DNA of 28,989 nucleotides from positions 1 through 28,989 of the forward strand of contig NZ_CALLWC010000062.1 in assembly GCF_938015785.1 (NCBI RefSeq), in the 5' to 3' direction. Under the pieces are notes generated by a model. It was given only the letters and a program-made list of their open reading frames with translations, ran no database searches and was not told the DNA's origin. Source of the DNA: an uncultured Campylobacter sp. GTDB taxonomy: Bacteria; Campylobacterota; Campylobacteria; Campylobacterales; Campylobacteraceae. Made by a program: the position numbers and the translations under genes. Below, in pieces: positions 6,613 to 13,635 of the stretch (the first letter of the stretch is position 1; the number at the start of each line of letters is the position of its first letter).

Positions 6613-7857
6613 TTGGCTAAAATTTTATATTACGACGCGAGCTGCGGTATCAGCGGCGATATGAATTTGGCCGCGCTGGTGGAGCTTGGCGTGGATTTTG
6701 ACTATCTTTGCGCCGAGCTTGAGAAGTTAAATTTAGCCGGCGAATTTAAGCTAGAGCGCAAAAGCGTGCTAAAAAATGGCATCGCCGCGACCAAAATCGA
6801 CGTCGTGCCGCTAAAATCGCAGCCCCACGCCAGAAGCTACGCGGGTATCAGGCAAATTTTAGAGAGTTCAAATTTAAGCCAGAGCTGCAAACAAAGAGCG
6901 GGCGCGATATTTCGCACAGTTGCCGAGGCCGAGGCCAAAGTACACGGCACGGACGTAGATCGGGTGCATTTCCACGAGGTCGGCGCGATAGACTCTATCG
7001 TCGATATCGCGGGCGCGGCGATCTGCTTTGAATATCTTTTTGAAAAACTCGGCGTCTCGCACGTCGTAAGCTCCAAAATCGAGCTTGGCGGTGGCGTCGT
7101 AAAGTGCGACCATGGCACGCTTAGCGTGCCTGCACCCGCCGTTTGCGAAATTTTAAAAGGTGTGCCCGTAAGCCTTGGGCGAGCAAATTTTGAGATGACT
7201 ACCCCAACTGGTGCAGCGATTTTAAAGGCCTGCGCGGACGAATTTAGAGGCGGCGCGAGCTTTAAAATCGAAAAGATCGGCTACGGCGCTGGCGGCAAGG
7301 ACGGCGCGGGCTTTGCAAACGTGCTTCGAGTGATGCTTTGCGAAACCGATGAGGAGCGCGGCGAAGGGGACGAGCGAAATTTAAGCGAAAAAGCCGGCTA
7401 CGGCGCAGTTTGCAAACAAATTCTGATCTCCACTAACATCGACGATATGGACGCCGAGAGCTTCGCGCTTGCGTGCGAAATTTTGCGCGAAAACGGCGCG
7501 CTGGACGTATTTGGCCGCTCTATTTTTATGAAAAAGGGGCGCGCGGGCTTTGAGCTAAACGCGCTGTGCCGCGAGCAGGACGCGCAAAATTTAAAGGATC
7601 TGATTTTTACGCACACGACGGCGATCGGCGTTCGCGAGGTAGAGGTTGCTAAAACCGAGCTAAAGCGCGAGTTTGCGCGGGTGCAGACGAAATTCGGCGG
7701 GATAGGGCTTAAGATTTCTGGCAGCGATCAAACGCAAAAAGCAAAGCCGGAATTTGACGACTGCAAGGCCGCGGCGCTCGCGCACGGCACGACGATCGAG
7801 CGGGTGCGAAAAGAGGCGCTGAAAATCTATGACGAAACTAGAAAAACTAAAGGCTGA
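6613..7857 (+). CDS. larC: LarC, pyridinium-3,5-bisthiocarboxylate mononucleotide nickel insertase
   Basis: This CTP-dependent nickel insertase completes the nickel-pincer cofactor of LarA. The 414-residue protein opens with YYDASCGISGDM, has VHFHEVGAIDSIVDIAGA and the GGGVVKCDHGTLSVPAPA block in the N-terminal half, and NIDDMDAE in the C-terminal (LarC2) half. In L. plantarum the two halves are joined by a programmed frameshift; here one uninterrupted frame encodes both. The start is a TTG two bases after the larA stop, with AAGG just upstream, implying translational coupling. It overlaps larE by 29 bases. The first residues (MAKILYYDASCG) match the usual LarC N-terminus, supporting the TTG. 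Confidence 0.92.
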   Translation: MAKILYYDASCGISGDMNLAALVELGVDFDYLCAELEKLNLAGEFKLERKSVLKNGIAATKIDVVPLKSQPHARSYAGIRQILESSNLSQSCKQRAGAIFRTVAEAEAKVHGTDVDRVHFHEVGAIDSIVDIAGAAICFEYLFEKLGVSHVVSSKIELGGGVVKCDHGTLSVPAPAVCEILKGVPVSLGRANFEMTTPTGAAILKACADEFRGGASFKIEKIGYGAGGKDGAGFANVLRVMLCETDEERGEGDERNLSEKAGYGAVCKQILISTNIDDMDAESFALACEILRENGALDVFGRSIFMKKGRAGFELNALCREQDAQNLKDLIFTHTTAIGVREVEVAKTELKREFARVQTKFGGIGLKISGSDQTQKAKPEFDDCKAAALAHGTTIERVRKEALKIYDETRKTKG

Positions 7858-8611
7858 TCTGCGCGGGCTGGGCGAGCTGGCGGTCGCATTTAGCGGCGGC
7901 GCGGACAGCTCGCTACTATTGCGCGCAGCGCACGACGCGCTGGGTGCGCGAGCGATCGGCATAACGATCAGATCGCCCTATATGTCCTCGCGCGAGATCG
8001 CCGAAGCCGTGGAATTTGTTAGATTTTACGGCATCCGACATGAAATTTTAGAACTCGGCGTCGCGGAGGAGATCAAAAACAATCCCGAAAACCGCTGCTA
8101 TCTGTGCAAAAAGGCGGTGTTTTCGCGCCTGATCGAGCGCGCAAAGGGGCTTGGCTTTAGCCGCGTCGCAGACGGCACAAACCGAGACGATCTGGGCGAA
8201 TACCGCCCCGGGCTCAAAGCAAAAGAGGAGCTAGGCGTGCTCTCGCCGCTGATAAATTTAACCAAAGCCGAGATCCGCGAGCTATCGCGCGAGCTGGGCT
8301 TACCCACCGCCGAAAAGCCCGGCTATGCGTGCTTGCTAACGCGTCTGTCGCACGGACGCGAGATCGACCCGCACGAGCTAAATTTGATCGAAGCAGCGGA
8401 AAATCTGCTCATCGCAAGCGGTTACGCAAACGTCCGCGCGCGGTGCGACCGCAAAAATATAAAGCTGCAAATGCCCTTTTCTAGCATGCGAGACTTCCTA
8501 AATGACGCGAAATTTAAAAGCGTCGTTAGGCAGCTCGTGACGCTGGGCGCAGCGGATGTGACGCTCGATCTAAAGGGGCTTAGAGAGGATGTTTTGCATG
8601 AGAGAGGATGA
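7829..8611 (+). CDS. larE: LarE, ATP-dependent sacrificial sulfur transferase
   Basis: LarE converts the biscarboxylated pyridinium nucleotide to the bisthiocarboxylate, giving up its own cysteine sulfur in the L. plantarum enzyme. The 260-residue protein has the PP-loop SGGADSS (residues 22-28), the family motif NRCYLCKKAVF (Cys90 and Cys93), DGTNRDDLGEYRPG, and GYACLLTR with Cys168 at the position of the sacrificial Cys176. I see one cysteine there and no added cysteines suggesting an iron-sulfur cluster form. It overlaps larC by 29 bases and larB by 14 or 23 bases, so translation is likely coupled. Confidence 0.92.
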   Translation: MTKLEKLKADLRGLGELAVAFSGGADSSLLLRAAHDALGARAIGITIRSPYMSSREIAEAVEFVRFYGIRHEILELGVAEEIKNNPENRCYLCKKAVFSRLIERAKGLGFSRVADGTNRDDLGEYRPGLKAKEELGVLSPLINLTKAEIRELSRELGLPTAEKPGYACLLTRLSHGREIDPHELNLIEAAENLLIASGYANVRARCDRKNIKLQMPFSSMRDFLNDAKFKSVVRQLVTLGAADVTLDLKGLREDVLHERG

Positions 8612-9344
8612 AATTTTAGAGCTTTTTGTTGGGATAAAAAGCGGCCGCGTGAGCGAGCAAGAGGCGCTGAAATACCTGAAAAACTACCCTTACGAGGACG
8701 TGGGCTGCGCCAAGATCGACACTCAGCGCGCCCTGCGAAACGGCGCGGGCGAGGTGATCTACGGCGAAGGCAAGACGGATGATGAAATTTTACGCATCGC
8801 AGCAGCGATCGGTGCGAGAGGGCAAAATATCCTAATCACGCGCACGAACGAGCGGGTTTTTAAGCTAGTGCGCGAAATCTTGCCGCAGGCGGAGTTTAAC
8901 GCTCGCGGCCGCGTCATCAGCGTCAAATTTAAAGAGCCCGCGCTCACGCAAAGCTACATCGCGATAGTATCTGCCGGCACCGCCGACGGCGCAGTAGTGG
9001 AGGAGGCGTACGAAACGGCGCGATTTTTAGGCAACGACGCGCGCAAATTTAGCGACGCGGGTGTGGCGGGGCTGCACAGGCTGATCGCAAATTTAGAGCA
9101 GATACGCGGCGCAAAGGTCGTGATCGCGGTTGCGGGCATGGAGGGCGCGCTAGCTAGCGTGCTGGCTGGCCTTATTAGCGTGCCCGTGATCGCAGTGCCT
9201 ACCAGCGTGGGATACGGCGCGAGTTTCGGCGGGCTGGCGGCGCTGCTAGCGATGCTAAACAGCTGCGCAAACGGCGTTAGCGTCGTAAATATCGACAACG
9301 GCTTCGGCGCCGCGTATAACGCGAGCCTGATAAATCATCTCTAA
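8598..9344 (+). CDS. larB: LarB, pyridinium-3,5-biscarboxylic acid mononucleotide synthase
   Basis: LarB carboxylates and hydrolyses nicotinic acid adenine dinucleotide, the first step of nickel-pincer cofactor synthesis. The C-terminal half is an AIR-carboxylase (PurE)-like domain: VSAGTADGAVVEEA, DAGVAGLHRL, VAGMEGALASVLAGL and PTSVGYGASFGG. The N-terminus (EILELFVGIKSGRVSEQEAL) is typical of the family. An ATG at 8589 is also in frame, but GAGAGG at 8582-8587 is correctly spaced only for the ATG at 8598, giving 248 residues. It ends the lar gene set in the order A-C-E-B. Confidence 0.92.
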   Translation: MREDEILELFVGIKSGRVSEQEALKYLKNYPYEDVGCAKIDTQRALRNGAGEVIYGEGKTDDEILRIAAAIGARGQNILITRTNERVFKLVREILPQAEFNARGRVISVKFKEPALTQSYIAIVSAGTADGAVVEEAYETARFLGNDARKFSDAGVAGLHRLIANLEQIRGAKVVIAVAGMEGALASVLAGLISVPVIAVPTSVGYGASFGGLAALLAMLNSCANGVSVVNIDNGFGAAYNASLINHL

Positions 9345-9395
9345 ATTTACGCCGCGCGTGAGGCAAATTTAACGGCTAAATTTAAAAGGAAAGCG

Positions 9396-9866
9396 TTGCG
9401 AGAGGAAAATTTAAACGAGCAAAAGGCTAGGCCTAAGGGCGCGAAAAAGCTCGCGCAAAAGCCGCAAAAAAAGCAAAGCGCGAGAACGAGGCTAGCGTTT
9501 TTAGCTGCAGCGGTTTTGATTTTGGCGGTCGAAATTTACATTGCGATCTGCGTAAAGGGCGGTTTCGTGCGCCACTACGCGGGCGATGTTTTGGCCGTCA
9601 TCTTGCTTTACGCTTTGGCGCGGGCTGCTTTTAGCGCGCCGCCTTTAAATTTGCCGCTTAAAATTTTTGCGTTCGCGGCGGCTTTGGAGCTCGCGCAGTA
9701 TTTTGGCGCCGTGCAAATTTTAGGCATAGAAAATAAAATTTTAAAAGTAATGATCGGCGGGACGTTTGATTTCGCCGACCTGCTCTGCTATGCCGCAGGC
9801 TGCGTCCTGGCGGGCGCGTATGAAAAATTTGAAAGTAAAAATCGGCAAAGGAGAAGCGATGGATAA
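9396..9866 (+). CDS. DUF2809-family small membrane protein
   Basis: This protein of 156 residues has a basic, lysine/glutamine-rich N-terminal 30 residues followed by about four hydrophobic segments. FVRHYAGDVLAVILLYALAR and GTFDFADLLCYAAG match the DUF2809 pattern (membrane proteins distantly like VanZ). Function is unknown. The start is a TTG with AAAAGGA 6 bases upstream; no ATG fits the N-terminal part. It lies 51 bases after larB and overlaps ttdA by 8 bases, so it appears to be part of the same transcript. Whether it has a role in nickel or hydroxyacid transport cannot be told. Confidence 0.72.
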   Translation: MREENLNEQKARPKGAKKLAQKPQKKQSARTRLAFLAAAVLILAVEIYIAICVKGGFVRHYAGDVLAVILLYALARAAFSAPPLNLPLKIFAFAAALELAQYFGAVQILGIENKILKVMIGGTFDFADLLCYAAGCVLAGAYEKFESKNRQRRSDG

Positions 9867-10758
9867 ACAAAAAGCCGTGCAAAAGATGACCGAGGTTATG
9901 ACGAAATTCGTCGGCTACACGGGCAAGGTGCTACCTGATGACGTGACGACAAAGCTAAGCGAGCTTAGTGAGCGCGAGACGCAGCCGCTGGCAAAAGAGA
10001 TCTATAAAACGATGTTTGAAAACCAGCGCCTAGCCAAGGAGCTAGATCGTCCGTCTTGTCAGGATACGGGCGTGATCCAGTTTTTCGTGCGTTGCGGCGC
10101 AAATTTCCCGCTCATCGGCGAGCTTGAGGAGCTGCTGAGAGAGGCCGTGCTGCGGGCGACGCGCGAGGCTCCGCTGCGCCACAACAGCGTCGAGACCTTC
10201 GACGAGTACAACACCGGCAAAAACGTCGGCAAGGGCACGCCGAGCGTATTTTGGGAGATCGTGCCGCAAAGCAGCGAATGCGAGATCCACACCTATATGG
10301 CGGGCGGCGGCTGTAGCCTACCCGGCAAGGCAACCGTACTGATGCCCGGCATGGGCTACGAGGGAGTCGTGAAATTCGTCATGGACATCATGACCAGCTA
10401 CGGTATAAACGCCTGTCCGCCGCTACTAGTGGGCGTAGGCGTGGGCACCTCGATCGACGTGGCGTCCTTGCTATCTAAAAAAGCGCTGATGAGACCGCTT
10501 GGCTCGGCAAACCCAAACGAGCGCGCCGCGCTAACCGAAAAGCTGCTCGAAGAGGGTATCAATAAAATAGGCCTGGGCCCGCAAGGCATGAGCGGCGCAA
10601 GCTCAGTGATGGGCGTGCATATCGAAAACTGCGCCCGCCACCCAAGCGTCATCGCCGTCGCCGTAAACGTGGGCTGCTGGTCGCACCGCAAAGGCCACAT
10701 CATCTGGGATGAGCAGCTAAATTTTGCCGTAAAATCGCACAAGGAGTTCGCGCTATGA
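9859..10758 (+). CDS. ttdA: L(+)-tartrate dehydratase alpha subunit
   Basis: This is the iron-sulfur subunit of a class I fumarase-type dehydratase, converting L(+)-tartrate to oxaloacetate with TtdB. The 299-residue protein follows E. coli TtdA along its length (about 303 residues): RPSCQDTG, APLRHNSVETFDE, MAGGGCSLPGK, NACPPLLVGVGVGTS, GPQGMSGASSVMGVHIE. Cys67, Cys186 and Cys273 are the probable 4Fe-4S ligands. An in-frame TTG at 9766 would extend it, but the ATG at 9859 has AAGGAG at 9847-9852 and matches the family N-terminus. It overlaps ttdB by 4 bases (ATGA). Class I fumarases of two-subunit form are close relatives, so fumarase activity remains possible. Confidence 0.88.
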   Translation: MDKQKAVQKMTEVMTKFVGYTGKVLPDDVTTKLSELSERETQPLAKEIYKTMFENQRLAKELDRPSCQDTGVIQFFVRCGANFPLIGELEELLREAVLRATREAPLRHNSVETFDEYNTGKNVGKGTPSVFWEIVPQSSECEIHTYMAGGGCSLPGKATVLMPGMGYEGVVKFVMDIMTSYGINACPPLLVGVGVGTSIDVASLLSKKALMRPLGSANPNERAALTEKLLEEGINKIGLGPQGMSGASSVMGVHIENCARHPSVIAVAVNVGCWSHRKGHIIWDEQLNFAVKSHKEFAL

Positions 10759-11375
10759 GTAAGAAAATTTTAACCACGCCGATCGGCGCCGAGGATCTAG
10801 CGGATATCAAAATCGGCGACGTGATCTACCTCAGCGGACACATCGTCACCTGCCGCGACGTGCCGCACAGACGCGTCGTAGAAGAGGGCCGCGAGCTACC
10901 GCTAGACATCAGAGGCGGCGCTATCCTGCACGCGGGACCGATCATCAGAAAAACGGACGATGTCGGTAAAGAGGGCTTTGAGATGGTCTCGGTCGGGCCA
11001 ACGACTAGCATGCGCATGGAGAAATTTGAGCGCGAATTTATCGCTAAAACGGGCGTGCGCCTGATCGTAGGCAAAGGCGGTATGGGCGAGGGCACGATGA
11101 GCGGCTGTAAGGAGTTTGGCGCGATACACTGCGTATTTCCCGCGGGCTGCGCGGTGGTGGCGGCTACGCAGGTCGAGGAGATCGAGAGTGCGGACTGGAC
11201 GGAGCTTGGGATGCCTGAGACGCTGTGGAAGTGCCGCGTGAAGGAGTTTGGCCCGCTCATCGTCTCGATCGACGCGCACGGAAACAATCTTTTCGAGCAG
11301 AACAAGGTCAAATTTAACGAGAAAAAGGATGCGGCGCTGGCTGAAATTTTACCGCAGGTCGGGTTTATAAAGTAG
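10755..11375 (+). CDS. ttdB: L(+)-tartrate dehydratase beta subunit
   Basis: This 206-residue partner of TtdA forms the second half of the dehydratase active site. It matches E. coli TtdB (201 residues) nearly end to end: KKILTTPIGAEDL, GDVIYLSGHIVTCRDVPHRR, MVSVGPTTSMRMEKFEREFI, GKGGMG, FPAGCAVVAATQVEEIE, WTELGMPETLWKCRVKEFGP and DAHGNNLF. The last blocks, with ELGMPE and RVKEFGP, are closer to TtdB than to fumarase beta subunits I can recall. Translation is coupled to ttdA through the ATGA overlap. It ends the lar-ttd gene set. Confidence 0.9.
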   Translation: MSKKILTTPIGAEDLADIKIGDVIYLSGHIVTCRDVPHRRVVEEGRELPLDIRGGAILHAGPIIRKTDDVGKEGFEMVSVGPTTSMRMEKFEREFIAKTGVRLIVGKGGMGEGTMSGCKEFGAIHCVFPAGCAVVAATQVEEIESADWTELGMPETLWKCRVKEFGPLIVSIDAHGNNLFEQNKVKFNEKKDAALAEILPQVGFIK

Positions 11376-11681
11376 TTAAATTTTGGCGGCTCGCGCTTTT
11401 AAATTTTGCGCCTTAATTTTTTACGCCCTGTCGCTAAATTTTAAAATTTTACCGATCTAGCGATGATTAAAATTTAAGAGTCTTGCACGGATATACACGG
11501 GCGTGAGCGGTCAAGAAAACAGGCGGAAAGACGGAGTGCAAGATTAAATTTTATCTGCAAATTTAGCTAGTCACGAGGGATAAATTTTAAAAATTTAAAC
11601 CCGCAAAGCCGCTGTTTTAAAGCGCCGACTAAAAGCGCACGCTAATCTCGCCGAAGCTCTTTCGTAAATTTAGACTACGCG
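11376..11681. other. Convergent spacer between ttdB and sotB
   Basis: This is 306 bases without a convincing gene, rich in AAATTTTA-type words. The only notable structure is an 8-bp inverted repeat, TCTTGCAC (11481-11488) with GTGCAAGA (11536-11543), enclosing 47 purine-rich bases. It is followed by TTAAATTTTA, so it could be a small structured RNA or a terminator for the lar-ttd transcript. Confidence 0.4.
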
Positions 11682-12845
11682 CTATTTTTTCTCCGCGAAT
11701 TTCACGCTTGCATAGAGGTAGCTTGCAAGCCCTAGCGCGCCCAGTATCGCGCCCGCCTCGCCTATGTGTTCAAGACCGAACCTCGTTGCGACTTGATGCC
11801 CCAAAAGCGCTCCGCCGCCGATGCCTACGTTATAGATCGCCGAGTAGATCGATATCGCGACATCGGTGGCATCCGGAGCCAACGCCAAAACCCCAATCTG
11901 CAAACAAAGCCCAAAGCCAAAAATTCCCACTCCCCAGACGAAAGCCGCGAGCAGCAGCGCCGCGTCATTTGTGACAAAAGCTTTTAACGTCAGCACCGAA
12001 GCTAGGATAAAAAGGATCGCGCAGATCAAAAATGCGTTTGGAAAATGGCGATAAAGCTTCGAAAAAAGCACGCTAGCAAGAATGCCAGAGGCACCGAACG
12101 CAAGCAGGACGTAGGTTACGAAGTGATCGCCTGCGGGGTTAAATTTCGCCACGAATGGCTCGACGTAGCTGTAGGTCGTAAAATGCGCGCCTACGATCAA
12201 AAACGTCAGCAGATACAAAGCAAGCAGCATCGGGTGCCTTGCTAGCATAGGCAGGCTCGCAAGAGAACCTGCGCGCCTGCTTGGCAAAAACGGTAAAATT
12301 TTCCAAAGAAACAGCGCCTCGGCCGCCGCAAGCGCGCCGATCGCAAAAAACGTAATCCTCCAGCCGAAAAGCTCGCCGACCACGCGTCCCAAAGGAAGTC
12401 CCAAAACCATGGCTAGCGAGGTGCCCAAAGCCAGCATGCCGATAGCCTGCGAGCCTTTGTTTATCGGCGCTAGGCGCACGACGAGCGATGAGGTGATCGA
12501 CCAAAAGATCGCGTGCGAAATCGCGATGCCCAGTCGCGCGATTACCAAAACGGCAAAATTCCACGCTACCGCCGCCAGGGCGTGGCTTAGCGTAAATAGC
12601 ACTAAAAGCCGCAAAAGCAGCCTCTTGCGCTCGAGCTTTGAGGTTAGCAGCATCAGCGGCAGCGAGAGGATACTCACCGCCCACGCGTAGATTGTGATGA
12701 TTAACCCCGTGCTAGTAACGTCCATGCTAAAATCCGCCGCAATGTCGCTTAACAGCGCCACGGGGATAAATTCCGTCGTGTTAAAAATAAAGGCGGCAAA
12801 CGCCAGCGCGATAACTCTCGTGTAGGCGATTTTATGGACATTCAT
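11682..12845 (-). CDS. sotB: SotB-type MFS sugar efflux transporter
   Basis: This 387-residue major facilitator protein has about 12 membrane helices. It aligns throughout with E. coli SotB/YdeA, an arabinose and IPTG exporter of the DHA12 drug:H+ antiporter family. Shared blocks are AFIFNTTEFIPVALLSDIA, TIYAWAVSILSLPLMLLTS, ARLGIAISHAIFWSITSSL, AMVLGLPLGRVVGELFGWR and VLALAPDATDVA. The ATG at 12845 has CGGAGAG upstream. It is convergent with ttdB and stands alone, so it is probably a separate unit. Campylobacters use few sugars, so its real substrate may be another small molecule or drug; the sequence does not say. Confidence 0.88.
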   Translation of the reverse strand: MNVHKIAYTRVIALAFAAFIFNTTEFIPVALLSDIAADFSMDVTSTGLIITIYAWAVSILSLPLMLLTSKLERKRLLLRLLVLFTLSHALAAVAWNFAVLVIARLGIAISHAIFWSITSSLVVRLAPINKGSQAIGMLALGTSLAMVLGLPLGRVVGELFGWRITFFAIGALAAAEALFLWKILPFLPSRRAGSLASLPMLARHPMLLALYLLTFLIVGAHFTTYSYVEPFVAKFNPAGDHFVTYVLLAFGASGILASVLFSKLYRHFPNAFLICAILFILASVLTLKAFVTNDAALLLAAFVWGVGIFGFGLCLQIGVLALAPDATDVAISIYSAIYNVGIGGGALLGHQVATRFGLEHIGEAGAILGALGLASYLYASVKFAEKK

Positions 12846-13635
12846 CGGTTCTCTCTCCGGCTTTTAAATTTAGACTTTAAATTTAGCGCATTTAGCGGTT
12901 TTTTAGCTTTTCGAGTTCTGCTCGGAATTTTAAAATTTTAAATTCCATGCCGTATATACGTGCTACGTTCCGTGCTAAATCTAGGCGGAGGATTATAGCT
13001 AAATTTATTCTCCTCACAGCTTGCAGAAATAGAATTTACGCTCAAAACGCAAAGTCGCATGGGGTAAAATTCACACAGCGATCAATCAATGAAAATTTAA
13101 AATGAAATTTGCGCTGCGCTTGGCAGGTGGCAATAAAATTTCTTATGTTTGGTAGAATGCGTTGAAATTTTATATACCGCGATGTTGCAAGTCATAAATA
13201 AAATTTCGCTACGTTGAGCTTGGATGCGTATAGCGGTTGAGGTTTTGTAGTGGCTAAATTTTATCACCCCGGTCTTGTTAACGATATGAGACTTGCCCCA
13301 TTTTGTGGTAGGTGCATTTTTAAATTTCTTAATTTTCGCGTATTCCCGTCATTTGATATTTAGGTTAGAATTTCGAGTCAGACGGCTAAATTTGCATTAA
13401 TCTCTACCCGCTGCTTGCGATCTGCGCTTAAAGTATGCAAAAATTTATTTTCAAGGCGGTGAAAGAGCCCGTCTCAAATCGTCCGCAATGCTCGTCTAAA
13501 ACTGCCAGCAGATCGCGCTTGTCGCTCGCCTGCTGTGATAAAGCTTTAGAATTTTATTCGGTTTGTGAAGCATTTAAATTTTTAAGCAATAAATATGTAA
13601 AATTAGCGAAATTTGATAATTCCAAAGGACGAAAA
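12846..13635. other. Long divergent spacer between sotB and nifJ
   Basis: About 790 bases with no supported gene. A palindrome GGAATTT...AAATTCC lies at 12924-12946. The frame before nifJ is open from 13435, but that extension has no family match and no ribosome-binding site, so it is read as leader DNA. A TAAAAT at 13598-13603 is the best -10 candidate for nifJ. The rest is AT-rich spacer with repeated AAATTTTA words. Confidence 0.45.
13598..13603 (+). promoter_or_regulatory. Possible -10 box of nifJ
   Basis: TAAAAT within an AT-rich run lies 33 bases before the nifJ ATG. The ribosome-binding site AAAGGA follows at 13624-13629. The match to TATAAT is imperfect, so this is tentative. Confidence 0.35.

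Noticed and set aside
9766..9858. Upstream in-frame extension of ttdA from a TTG
   Set aside because: It lies wholly inside the DUF2809 gene, has no Shine-Dalgarno and no TtdA homology. The ATG at 9859 has AAGGAG and the family N-terminus.
10826..11311. Open frames antisense to ttdB
   Set aside because: Produced by GC-rich codons of a strongly supported gene; no ribosome-binding site or homology.
9859..11375. Naming the dehydratase a class I fumarase
   Set aside because: Both subunits follow E. coli TtdA/TtdB more closely end to end, including TtdB's ELGMPE and RVKEFGP blocks; fumarase activity is kept only as an alternative.
12139..12684. 181-codon open frame on the minus strand inside sotB
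   Set aside because: Same strand but a different frame from a clear 12-helix transporter; arginine/alanine-rich translation with no family pattern.
13435..13635. 67-codon N-terminal extension of nifJ
   Set aside because: No resemblance to PFOR N-termini and no ribosome-binding site; the ATG at 13636 fits both.
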